Below are positions 9,878 to 18,821 of a DNA stretch of 33,627 bases, in pieces. Both the position numbers and the translations under genes were made by a program. Under the pieces are notes generated by a model. That model ran no database searches and was not told the origin of the DNA. It saw only the letters and a list, made by a program, of their open reading frames with translations. Source of the DNA: Fidelibacterota bacterium (GTDB lineage Bacteria > Fidelibacterota > Marinisomatia > Marinisomatales > UBA1611); contig PBFM01000020.1 in assembly GCA_002718655.1 (NCBI GenBank), positions 1-33,627 on the forward strand, given 5' to 3'. Numbering within the stretch: position 1 is the stretch's first letter; each line of letters opens with the position of its first letter.

Positions 9878-11190
9878 TTTAATCTTTTTAATTTCGCAGC
9901 AAACATTCCATCTACACCGTGAATGTGCGGCAGAGTTTTCAATGTACCTTTTCTGTCAATCCAAGATTTTGGAATTTTAGAATTAATTTTATCTAAAATA
10001 AAATTATCATTCATTTTAAGAAATTTTTCCACCACATTCCAATTTTCCTCAGGTTCAATTGAGCAGGTGGAATATATAATAACTCCATTTGGATTTAAAT
10101 AATGAGCACAGTTATCAAGTATTTCATATTGTAATTTTGCCATTCTGTTTATATCGCTGGGTTTTCTAAGCCATCTTATATCAGGTTTTCTTGCAATTAC
10201 ACCAGTTCCTGAACAAGGTGCATCAATTAATATTCTATTTGCAGCTGGAAATTTATCCTTACTAGCATCCTTAACATACCATTCAATATTATTTTTATGA
10301 TGTCTAAAAAAATCTTTTTCACCTTGTTTTACTCTATCTGGACTTATGTCTGATGCTAACACTTTTCCTTCATTCCCAACTATATTTGCTAAATATAGTG
10401 ATTTTGTTCCAGGTGCAGCACAAACATCTAAAACGGTATCTCCATTCTTAACATTCAAAATATCAACAATTGCAGCTGAAGCTGGATTTTGAATGGATAT
10501 TTGTCCGTTGTTGAATAGATTTGTTTCAAATACTTTACTTAATCCACTTTGGATTTCAAGAAAATTTGGTAAAAATTTTTCAGATTTAATACCAAGCGTG
10601 TTTAATTCTTTTTTCAAAATATCGGCAGAATATTTTTTTGAATCAATTCGAAGAAAATTAGTTGGTATTTTATTTACTATTCTAGCTAATTGAGTGAAAT
10701 CTTTTTGACCGAAGTTTTTTATCCATCTTTTTTGTAGCCAAAGTGGAAGGCTATACCACTGGTGTTTATTTTTAATACTTTTTAAATATTTCAGATTGCA
10801 TTTTTTGGAGGAGAGTTTTCTTAAAATTGCATTTACAAACCCCACCGATTTAAGATTAAGGACATTTTTGGCTAATTCCACAGCTGAATTCACAGCAGCA
10901 TAATCAGGTACTTGTTTATCAATAACTAGTTCATAAAATCCTATTCGAAGAATTAATAGACATTTTTGATTAATTTGTTTGATGTTTTTTCCAGAAATGA
11001 ACTTTATCATCAAATCTAGTCTTCCTTGGAGTCTGATAATATCATTTACCAAAACCGTTGATCTTGATTTTAAAATTTCATCATATGAACAGCTATTAAA
11101 CACCTCATTAATTATTAAACTTACTTTTCTATTTTTCGCATTAAATCTTTTTAAGATTTTATAAGCAACAAATCGAGCATCATTCTTCAT
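9874..11190 (-). CDS. rsmB: 16S rRNA (cytosine967-C5)-methyltransferase RsmB
   Basis: NusB-like N-terminus (PDYAAVNSAVELAK), VLDVCAAPGTKSLYLA, RILIDAPCSGTGVIARKPDIRW, IIYSTCSIEPEEN. Confidence 0.93.
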   Translation of the reverse strand: MKNDARFVAYKILKRFNAKNRKVSLIINEVFNSCSYDEILKSRSTVLVNDIIRLQGRLDLMIKFISGKNIKQINQKCLLILRIGFYELVIDKQVPDYAAVNSAVELAKNVLNLKSVGFVNAILRKLSSKKCNLKYLKSIKNKHQWYSLPLWLQKRWIKNFGQKDFTQLARIVNKIPTNFLRIDSKKYSADILKKELNTLGIKSEKFLPNFLEIQSGLSKVFETNLFNNGQISIQNPASAAIVDILNVKNGDTVLDVCAAPGTKSLYLANIVGNEGKVLASDISPDRVKQGEKDFFRHHKNNIEWYVKDASKDKFPAANRILIDAPCSGTGVIARKPDIRWLRKPSDINRMAKLQYEILDNCAHYLNPNGVIIYSTCSIEPEENWNVVEKFLKMNDNFILDKINSKIPKSWIDRKGTLKTLPHIHGVDGMFAAKLKRLN

Positions 11191-12116
11191 TGGCCCAAAA
11201 ACTCTCCACTAATCATATTTGATCCTCTAAGGAAATCTTTAATTTGCATTTTCTTCTTTCCTTCAATCTGTAACTCGAATATTTCTAATACTCCTTTTCC
11301 AGTGCCTACGTATAAACTTTCTCTGCTTTTTATAAAAATCATCCCAGGAGATAGATTATCCCTTTCAACAATTTTTGTTTTAAAAATTATCAACCTTTTT
11401 TTATCATAGGTTGTAACCATACCTGGATATGGAGATAAGCCCCTTACCCAATTATGAATTTTATAACATGATAATTCCCAATTAATAATTGTCATTTCCT
11501 TAGATATTTTTGGAGCTTGGGTTGCTTTCAAAGGATTTTGCTTTTCACCTTTTATATTTGGATTTTTTTGTACTAAATCAAGTGTATCTATTATCATTTT
11601 AGATCCATACTCGCATAACCTAGAACCAAGTGAAAGCATATTGTCACTTTCTTTAATTGGTATTTCCTTTTGCATCAGGATTTCACCTGTATCCACTTTG
11701 GGCCTAATTTGGAATATTGTCACACCAGTTTTTTTCTCTCCATTAATTAGAGCCCATTGTATCGGCCCTGCACCTCTGTATTTTGGTAATAATGAAGCAT
11801 GAAGATTAATCGAACCATATGTGGGTAACTCTATCAAAGATTTTGGCAATATCCTAAAAGCCACAACTACAAAAATATCAGGTTTAAGGTTTTTTAATTC
11901 ATCATTTAGTTCTTTAGAATTCAATGAAGCAGGCTCTAATAGGTAAAATCTATTTTGTTTTGCATATTCCCCTACCGGAGTAAGACTTAAAGATTTTCCT
12001 CTACCCATTGGTTTTGGAGGATTAGACACAACCGCCACTAAGTCATGATTTGATTTCTGTATTGCCTTTAAAGTTGGAATTGCAAATTCAGGATTTCCCA
12101 TAAAAATAGTTCGCAC
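11187..12116 (-). CDS. fmt: Methionyl-tRNA formyltransferase
   Basis: MRTIFMGNPEFAIPTL, INLHASLLPKYRGAGPIQWALINGEKKTGVTIF. Confidence 0.95.
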   Translation of the reverse strand: MRTIFMGNPEFAIPTLKAIQKSNHDLVAVVSNPPKPMGRGKSLSLTPVGEYAKQNRFYLLEPASLNSKELNDELKNLKPDIFVVVAFRILPKSLIELPTYGSINLHASLLPKYRGAGPIQWALINGEKKTGVTIFQIRPKVDTGEILMQKEIPIKESDNMLSLGSRLCEYGSKMIIDTLDLVQKNPNIKGEKQNPLKATQAPKISKEMTIINWELSCYKIHNWVRGLSPYPGMVTTYDKKRLIIFKTKIVERDNLSPGMIFIKSRESLYVGTGKGVLEIFELQIEGKKKMQIKDFLRGSNMISGEFLGQ

Positions 12117-12146
12117 TGTATATGTCTCAATTAGAAGTATTTATAT

Positions 12147-12698
12147 TTATAAAACGAACCTCTTATTTTGATTCTTTTTTGCTATTAGTGTTTTAGCATG
12201 TGTTTTTATTTCTTTAATTTCCTTTTGATACTTCATTCGCTCTAGTTTCCCAACCCTATCAATAATAAGGATACCATTTAAGTGGTCGATTTCGTGCTGA
12301 ATAGCTCTTGCTAAAAGTCCTTCAAATTCCTTTTCATGCCAGACTTGATCTAATGTTTGATATTTAAGTATGATTTTTTCAGGTCTTAGTACATCCAAAG
12401 CAACACCTGGTATTGATAGACATCCTTCTTGGAAATAACTCTCCTCTGAAGAGAATGAGATAATCTCACTATTGATGAAGACATATGTTTCATTGGACTG
12501 TTCTGTATGAGTTATATCTATTATGAAAAGGTTTAAATCTATATCTATTTGATTTGCAGCTAGGCCAATACCTTCCGCTTCATACATTGAATCAAACATA
12601 TCTTCAATAATTAAAGGTAATTTTTGAAAATCAGTTACTTTATTACATTTCTTTTTTAAAATGGGATTACCATAATGTACAACAGCTTGGACAGACAT
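12147..12698 (-). CDS. def: Peptide deformylase
   Basis: GIGLAANQID, EGCLSIPG, QHEIDHLNGIL motifs. Confidence 0.95.
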   Translation of the reverse strand: MSVQAVVHYGNPILKKKCNKVTDFQKLPLIIEDMFDSMYEAEGIGLAANQIDIDLNLFIIDITHTEQSNETYVFINSEIISFSSEESYFQEGCLSIPGVALDVLRPEKIILKYQTLDQVWHEKEFEGLLARAIQHEIDHLNGILIIDRVGKLERMKYQKEIKEIKTHAKTLIAKKNQNKRFVL

Positions 12699-13021
12699 TA
12701 TGAGGTCTCCAGTTCTTCATCTTTTATTTTTTCTGCTAATCCTGCGATTGCAGTCCTATTAAGAGTGAGATTTGTATTATTATCAACTTTCAACAAAATC
12801 TGCCTTCCTTTTTCTTTAAACCCTTGGACTTGACCATAGATGCCACCCATTGTAATAACCTTGTCACCTTTTTTCAATTTGTTCCGCATTTCATCCTTTT
12901 CTTTCTGTCGTTTTGTTTGAGGACGAATCATAAGAAAGTAAATAATAAACATTATCAAAATAAAAGGTAAAAAGGCAGCCAGGCCTCCACCTTGTTGTGC
13001 TTGTCCGTATAAAAATTCCAT
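12698..13021 (-). CDS. yajC: Preprotein translocase subunit YajC
   Basis: FLPFILIMFIIYFLMIRPQTKRQKEKDEMRNKLKKGDKVITMGGIYGQV. Confidence 0.95.
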   Translation of the reverse strand: MEFLYGQAQQGGGLAAFLPFILIMFIIYFLMIRPQTKRQKEKDEMRNKLKKGDKVITMGGIYGQVQGFKEKGRQILLKVDNNTNLTLNRTAIAGLAEKIKDEELETS

Positions 13022-13068
13022 TTTATCCCTTATTTATACTACTGATATTAACTTTATCAGTAAAAAGT

Positions 13069-14232
13069 TTAAAGACTGATCTCCAATTTAGTACCATTTT
13101 TGATAGATGATTCAATAACTTTAATATTACCACCATGTATATCCTCAATAATCCTATTAGATAATGACAGCCCTAGCCCCCAACCAGCTTTTTTTGTGCT
13201 AAAACCTGGGCGAAAAATATTTTTCCAATCCTTTTTTGGAATACCTTTGCCATTATCTTTTATGATGATTTTAATTTTTTCATTTACTTTTCTTAAAGTT
13301 ATGGAAATTCTACCATCATCACGTTCTATTGCATCAATTCCATTACGTATAATATTTTCAATAGACCATGATAACAGAGATCCGTTTGCGTTTATTAAAA
13401 TTCCAGGGTCAATATCATTAATCAGTTCTACTTTTTTACCAAGGGATGGAAGACGTTTTTTTAAGTAATTAATCGTCTTTTCTAATCTATCTGAAAAATC
13501 AAAATATTCAAAATTAGCCTCTGATCCCATTTCACTAAATCTTCTCCCAATTTGTTCCAGTCTTTGTAAATCAATTTCAATTTCTGAAATAATTTCAATA
13601 GTATCATCAGGATGGGTCTTTAAACGATCAATCCATCCCATTATTGCTGATACTGGAGTTCCTAATTGATGGGCAGTTTCTCTTGCCATCCCAACCCAAA
13701 TATGTTTTTTTTCGTTATTCCTGATAAAACTAAATCCCGAGAAGCCTAAAAATATGAATAATCCAATGGCAACAATTTCGATATAACTCCATAATTGTAT
13801 TTTTTCAACCATTGCTGAATCACCATAATGTAAAAATCCAAAAGTAATTTGGCTCACTTTATCATCTGTATATGTTAGAGGAATAGGTTCATTAAATTTA
13901 TCCATCTTTTTCGCAAAACGGGAAACTTCATTCTTAGTTAAAATATTATCTGGAAGATTCTTCCACATTTGGGGTATTTTATTATTATCAGTTTGAATTA
14001 ATGGAAATTTTACTTTCTGGATAATATTTTCAAAAATAAAATCGAGATTTGCGTTATCATTATCTTTTACAACATCTGCAATCATACTTGCATAGAGTCT
14101 AACAATTTGACGATTATCTTTTCGAAGTTCATTTACTAATAATTGTGTATATGTCAATAATCCAATAACAAGAATAATTCCTAAAATGAATAGTCCAGCT
14201 TTTATATTTCCGGCATTACGGTATAGTTTCAT
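13069..14232 (-). CDS. Membrane sensor histidine kinase
   Basis: Two TM segments; H-box ARETAHQLGTPVSAIMGWIDRL; N-box ENIIRNGIDAIE; DNGKGIP; GWGLGLSLSNRIIEDIHGG. Confidence 0.88.
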   Translation of the reverse strand: MKLYRNAGNIKAGLFILGIILVIGLLTYTQLLVNELRKDNRQIVRLYASMIADVVKDNDNANLDFIFENIIQKVKFPLIQTDNNKIPQMWKNLPDNILTKNEVSRFAKKMDKFNEPIPLTYTDDKVSQITFGFLHYGDSAMVEKIQLWSYIEIVAIGLFIFLGFSGFSFIRNNEKKHIWVGMARETAHQLGTPVSAIMGWIDRLKTHPDDTIEIISEIEIDLQRLEQIGRRFSEMGSEANFEYFDFSDRLEKTINYLKKRLPSLGKKVELINDIDPGILINANGSLLSWSIENIIRNGIDAIERDDGRISITLRKVNEKIKIIIKDNGKGIPKKDWKNIFRPGFSTKKAGWGLGLSLSNRIIEDIHGGNIKVIESSIKNGTKLEISL

Positions 14233-16591
14233 ACTTCTTACTATTTTTTTCTTTATAAAACAAAATACCTAATACAAAAATCACTATAAAAAAGATTGTT
14301 CTTGATAAAAGCCTTGCATTTTTCCAACTTGTATGGTCATACTCAAAAACTATTTCAGATTTTCCATCTGGGATATACACGGACCTTAAGATATGATTTG
14401 TTTGATATATGGATGTTTTTTCTCCATTTACAAATGCTCTCCAACCTGGCTCATAGTAAATCTCTGATAATACTATAAGACCTCCTTGATCTGACTCCGC
14501 ATTCAATATGATTTTATTTTCATTTCTAGAAATCATATTAACGGAACCTTTTGATAATTTTGAAATGGGTTCTCCCTCATAATTTAAAACGACAGCAGAC
14601 TTGGCAGGGTTAGAGCCAACAAGTAAAGTTTGCATTAATGATTCACGTTTCGATTTTACAGATTTTATATCATTAACAAACCATGCTTTAGGTAAAACTT
14701 TCTTATTTTCATAAACTCCAATAAGATTGGGAACTGGTATAAAATCTTTATTATTAATTTTTTTCTTTGTTAGAACATATTTTACATTAAGCATATTTAA
14801 AATGTGTGGACGAGAAAACCCGCCTGCATCCATTAAATCTTGATAATTACGTAATTTAATTGGACGATATCCGCCAATACTTTCCAAATTCCAATAACTA
14901 TATTTATTGGAACCTAACCTATCAGCAGGAAAAATTCTAAAATAATCCTCATCTTGAAGTAGGTGTTTTACTGTTTCGTCCATTTTAAACATATTAATCA
15001 TATCTTTAGCAGGTTTAACGCTAATAAACTCTGAATTGATAACATAGAGATCAGTTACTGTCAATACAATTAATAAACATCCAAAACTTTCAATACTAAT
15101 TTTCTTTTCAAATAAACTCCATACCAACCCAAGAAAACCTATGCTCACAAAAAATGCAAGTAATGCACCTTTTTGAAATAAATCTATCCTAATACTTTTT
15201 ATTTGATTTATTATTGAAGGATTAAATCTTCCATCCTTAGCATTATTAAACTCAAATACTATATCACCAAACAAAAAAGATAAAATAGACAATAGTCCTA
15301 TAAAACCGGAAACAAATAGAACTTTTTTTAAGACAATCTTGTCCTCTACAGTTTTGATAATAATGTCATATCCTTTTGCTGCCAAAACTGGGATTGTAAG
15401 AGCAAGAAGAACATAAATCATTGACGGAATACGAAACTTGGAGAAAAAAGGCAATAATTCAAAAAAAGGTTTATATAATATTGGGAAAGATGATCCAAAC
15501 CCAGTTAATAAAGTCAAGAAGGTTGTTGATAATAAAAACCAGTGCATTCGATCTGGTTTTTTTATAATCGAACCTAAAATGGTAAGTATGATTGCTATTA
15601 ATCCTAAATAATGAGTGGACTGTGTAAATGGCATATATCCCCAATATGCTACAGATTTTAAATCCCTGTCAGGAAAGTTTTGCAATCCATAATGGTAAGG
15701 AAAAATAAAAGAAATCATTTCTCTTGGGTCGAAAGACCATTGTGTTGCATAATCCCAATCTGTTCCAACATTGTTTTTTTTTGATTCATTTAAAACAGAA
15801 CTCTCCCCTCTGTTAGAGTGTTTTTGAAAAGAGTATATATCCCAATATGGATCAGAGACCATTATAATGGATATCAATAAGCTACCAGAGATTACACAGA
15901 ACTTCAAAATTGATGATTTAAAAGAAAATAAATTATTACTCAATGAGTTAAATGTTTCCCACACAAAATAAAAACCAATTACCATCCATGTATAGTATAC
16001 AATTTGAGGATGATTAGCCCATAATTGTAGTGCAGTGACTAAGGAAAAGAACAATACTACTATTAATGATGGTTTTTTCATTAAATGAAAAACCGAAAAA
16101 ATTGCCCAAGGCACATAGGCCATTGCATGTATTTTATTTAAATGCCCTGCATTTACTAAACCAAAGCTATACGGTGTGAGTCCAGCAATAAGCCCACCTA
16201 GGATACACCCAATGGTACTAATTTTTAGGTACCTTAATAACATGAACATACCTATTGAAGTTATGGACATAAAAAACCAAACCTTCATCCCAGGATTAAA
16301 AAAAAGCGTATTTCTAATAACTTTTGTTGGATCACCAGTCATATAAATATAACCACCATAAGATGGCATACCAGAAAAAAGATTAGGAAACCATTGTGGC
16401 ATATCACCCTGGTCTTCCAAGTAAGAATCACGCCACTGATTAATAGGATGCCTTTCTAACTCATCATTAGTTGTTACTACCTCACCGAATAAAATCATTC
16501 TATAAAGAAACACTGCAGGAATGATTAACATAATGAAAGGTAAATATTTTTTAATATAATCTTTTTTATCTTTTCGCATATCAGTTATCAC
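14216..16591 (-). CDS. YfhO family (GT-C-like) integral membrane protein
   Basis: About a dozen TM segments, NAGHLNKIHAMAYVPWA, C-terminal GLIVLSEIYYEPGWRAFVNGE domain as in YfhO family. Confidence 0.85.
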   Translation of the reverse strand: MITDMRKDKKDYIKKYLPFIMLIIPAVFLYRMILFGEVVTTNDELERHPINQWRDSYLEDQGDMPQWFPNLFSGMPSYGGYIYMTGDPTKVIRNTLFFNPGMKVWFFMSITSIGMFMLLRYLKISTIGCILGGLIAGLTPYSFGLVNAGHLNKIHAMAYVPWAIFSVFHLMKKPSLIVVLFFSLVTALQLWANHPQIVYYTWMVIGFYFVWETFNSLSNNLFSFKSSILKFCVISGSLLISIIMVSDPYWDIYSFQKHSNRGESSVLNESKKNNVGTDWDYATQWSFDPREMISFIFPYHYGLQNFPDRDLKSVAYWGYMPFTQSTHYLGLIAIILTILGSIIKKPDRMHWFLLSTTFLTLLTGFGSSFPILYKPFFELLPFFSKFRIPSMIYVLLALTIPVLAAKGYDIIIKTVEDKIVLKKVLFVSGFIGLLSILSFLFGDIVFEFNNAKDGRFNPSIINQIKSIRIDLFQKGALLAFFVSIGFLGLVWSLFEKKISIESFGCLLIVLTVTDLYVINSEFISVKPAKDMINMFKMDETVKHLLQDEDYFRIFPADRLGSNKYSYWNLESIGGYRPIKLRNYQDLMDAGGFSRPHILNMLNVKYVLTKKKINNKDFIPVPNLIGVYENKKVLPKAWFVNDIKSVKSKRESLMQTLLVGSNPAKSAVVLNYEGEPISKLSKGSVNMISRNENKIILNAESDQGGLIVLSEIYYEPGWRAFVNGEKTSIYQTNHILRSVYIPDGKSEIVFEYDHTSWKNARLLSRTIFFIVIFVLGILFYKEKNSKKYETIP

Positions 16592-16625
16592 AAATTTTGT
16601 TTTTAAAAGTATCTTAAATGAATAA

Positions 16626-18797
16626 TTAGGGATGAAATAAAGTATTTGGACTTTTTTTATACCACTTTTTCAAAATTTTCACAATACCTGGTCTCATTAA
16701 ATATTCCGGAATTTCTTCATCATTCATAATTTTTTCTCTTATTCTTGAGCCACTGATTTCTTCTATATTTTTTTGCATATCTATAAATTTTTTCTCAGAT
16801 AAACCGACACCTTCCTCAAACAGGACAGAATCAAAACTTATAATTCTTATTTCCATATCCAATGAATCAATGAATCGCATTGAAGCGTCAGAAGGGTAGT
16901 AATTACCAACTCCTGTATGATCACGACCGACAATAAAATAGTTGCAACCAAAGTTTTGTCGACAAATTGCTGTAAAGACTGCTTCTCTTGGCCCGGAGTA
17001 TCTCGAATGTGTATTGAATGATCCAATCATAGCACCGTAGGGCTTATATGCACTTTCACCAATAAGTAAATTATAGCATTGAATTATTGGTTCACCAAAA
17101 AAATCTCCTGATTTTTTTAGACCAGTGACAGGTGAAATAAAAATACCATCAGCATTTGTATCTTTTAGTGCCTTTTTTTGTATGTATTCGTGCCCAAGGT
17201 GAGGTACATTTCTTGTATGGAAGCCTATAATATTATGCCATCCCTTATGATCGAAAATATATCTACTCTGAGTAGGTGTTAGTTCATATACGTTTTCTGC
17301 TATTTTCAAATAGCTATTTAATAAAAACGGCCGGCCTGAGACAATATAATCACCATTACTATATAATTTGGATACCCCAGGGTGATTAACATCTTCCGTA
17401 CCAAACCATAGTTTAGCAATTTTTTTTATGTTTTTTAATTTTTCAATTTTTTGGATTTTAATAAATGCAAATGGGAATTGTTCACCATTTTTTTTCAAAA
17501 AAATCATATCTTTATTAGGAATAGCCTTAAGGATAGTACTATCTATTTGAAAAATTATAGGTAAAGTCCATAAATATTCATTACCGATTTTATTCTCATT
17601 TAATACGTAGTTAATTTCCTCATATGACATAAATGAATTGATTGGTGAAAAAGTGCCATTTGCAATTTGATGTATATCTAAATAAATCTCATCATCCACA
17701 AATATAGCATCAGAATTATTATCAAAACTTTGATTAGAGAATTGCTGCACAAGCACCCCCCCGTGCGGATTTATCATCCTATCTGACGGGAGATGAAATA
17801 ATTTATCAAGTGCTTTATTTTTTTCATAATTTTCAGTCTCATTCATAATTCTAGATAGAATCCTTACACATTCAACGGGATAATTACCAATCGCAGTTTC
17901 AGCAGCAAGAACAAGTCCCTTTGCGCCACTATTCAATGTTGATTTTATATCATTTACTTCAGCTCGTGTTGGTTTGGAATTCAAAATCATATTTTCCATT
18001 AAATTAGTTGCTACATAAACAGGGGTGTTTGTTATTTTGGCGTTTTCTATGATATGCTGTTGGGCCATAGGTATTTTTTCAAGAGGAACATCCCTTGAAA
18101 GGTCGCCTCTATCTATTAAAATAGCGTTACTTTCTTTACAAATTCCATCTAAGTTAAGAAGTCCTTTTTTGCTCTCTATTTTACTGATTATTTCTATAGC
18201 GTAAGAAAATTTATTACGCAGAGAAATAACATCACTTTTCTCTGAACAAAATGAAAGAAAAAAATGTTTGATACCAATGGAATGTGAAATCTTAAAAATT
18301 TTTTTATCTTTTGTGGTAAAACTGTCAAGATTAATCAAACGGTCTACATTAATTCCTTTATTATTTCCAATTTTACCTGGATGCAGAACGCGACCAATTA
18401 TTTTGTGGTAGGATTTTTCAATTATTTGAACAACGACACCATCAAAATCAATTGTTATTAAATCGCCATTTTTGAATATGTTTTGTATATCATTCCCAGT
18501 TATACCTATTTTATTATTATTTGATAAATTTCTTTTATTAACAAATTCTACTATTTCATACTCTTTTACCAGTCTCTGGTCTATCAATAATGAAGTTCTT
18601 AGTTGTGCACCTTCCGTATCAGGACAAATTGGCTTATTAGTCCATCTCTTCATATTTTCAACAATGGTGAGAAATTCGTCAATTTCAGTGTGAGATAAAT
18701 TTATTCTAAATAAATCAACACCAGCGTCTTCCATCTTCTTAATCGTGTTTTCATTCAAAGATGAAGGACCTACAGTACAAATAATTTTTTTGTGCAT
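16626..18797 (-). CDS. Pyruvate kinase (N-terminal catalytic region) - ATP sulfurylase (C-terminal) fusion protein
   Basis: aa 1-~335 PK-like: KIICTVGPSS, LFRINLSHT, PDTEGAQLRTS, KIESKKGLLN, ILIDRGDLSRDVPLEKIPMAQQ, ATNLMENMILNSKPTRAEVND. aa ~343-723 ATPS-like: INPHGGVLV, GFHTRNVPHLGHEYIQKKAL, SRYSGPREAVFTAICRQNFGCNYFIVGRDHTG, ISGSRIREKI. One uninterrupted frame. Confidence 0.9.
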   Translation of the reverse strand: MHKKIICTVGPSSLNENTIKKMEDAGVDLFRINLSHTEIDEFLTIVENMKRWTNKPICPDTEGAQLRTSLLIDQRLVKEYEIVEFVNKRNLSNNNKIGITGNDIQNIFKNGDLITIDFDGVVVQIIEKSYHKIIGRVLHPGKIGNNKGINVDRLINLDSFTTKDKKIFKISHSIGIKHFFLSFCSEKSDVISLRNKFSYAIEIISKIESKKGLLNLDGICKESNAILIDRGDLSRDVPLEKIPMAQQHIIENAKITNTPVYVATNLMENMILNSKPTRAEVNDIKSTLNSGAKGLVLAAETAIGNYPVECVRILSRIMNETENYEKNKALDKLFHLPSDRMINPHGGVLVQQFSNQSFDNNSDAIFVDDEIYLDIHQIANGTFSPINSFMSYEEINYVLNENKIGNEYLWTLPIIFQIDSTILKAIPNKDMIFLKKNGEQFPFAFIKIQKIEKLKNIKKIAKLWFGTEDVNHPGVSKLYSNGDYIVSGRPFLLNSYLKIAENVYELTPTQSRYIFDHKGWHNIIGFHTRNVPHLGHEYIQKKALKDTNADGIFISPVTGLKKSGDFFGEPIIQCYNLLIGESAYKPYGAMIGSFNTHSRYSGPREAVFTAICRQNFGCNYFIVGRDHTGVGNYYPSDASMRFIDSLDMEIRIISFDSVLFEEGVGLSEKKFIDMQKNIEEISGSRIREKIMNDEEIPEYLMRPGIVKILKKWYKKSPNTLFHP

Positions 18798-18821
18798 TAA
18801 TTTTTTTCCAGACTTGTTTTT

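Noticed and set aside
13100-13468. 122-aa + strand ORF antisense to the histidine kinase, and similar antisense ORFs elsewhere (8042..8377, 9454..9753, 33144..33404)
   Set aside because: Shadow ORFs in antisense of well-supported genes; no recognisable domain.
17756-17762. C7 homopolymer at the PK/ATPS junction, possibly a frameshift error creating an artificial fusion
   Set aside because: The conserved ATPS motif NPHGG-VLV is encoded across the run in a single frame (AAT CCG CAC GGG GGG GTG CTT), so both sides are in the correct frame; read-level confirmation is still advisable.
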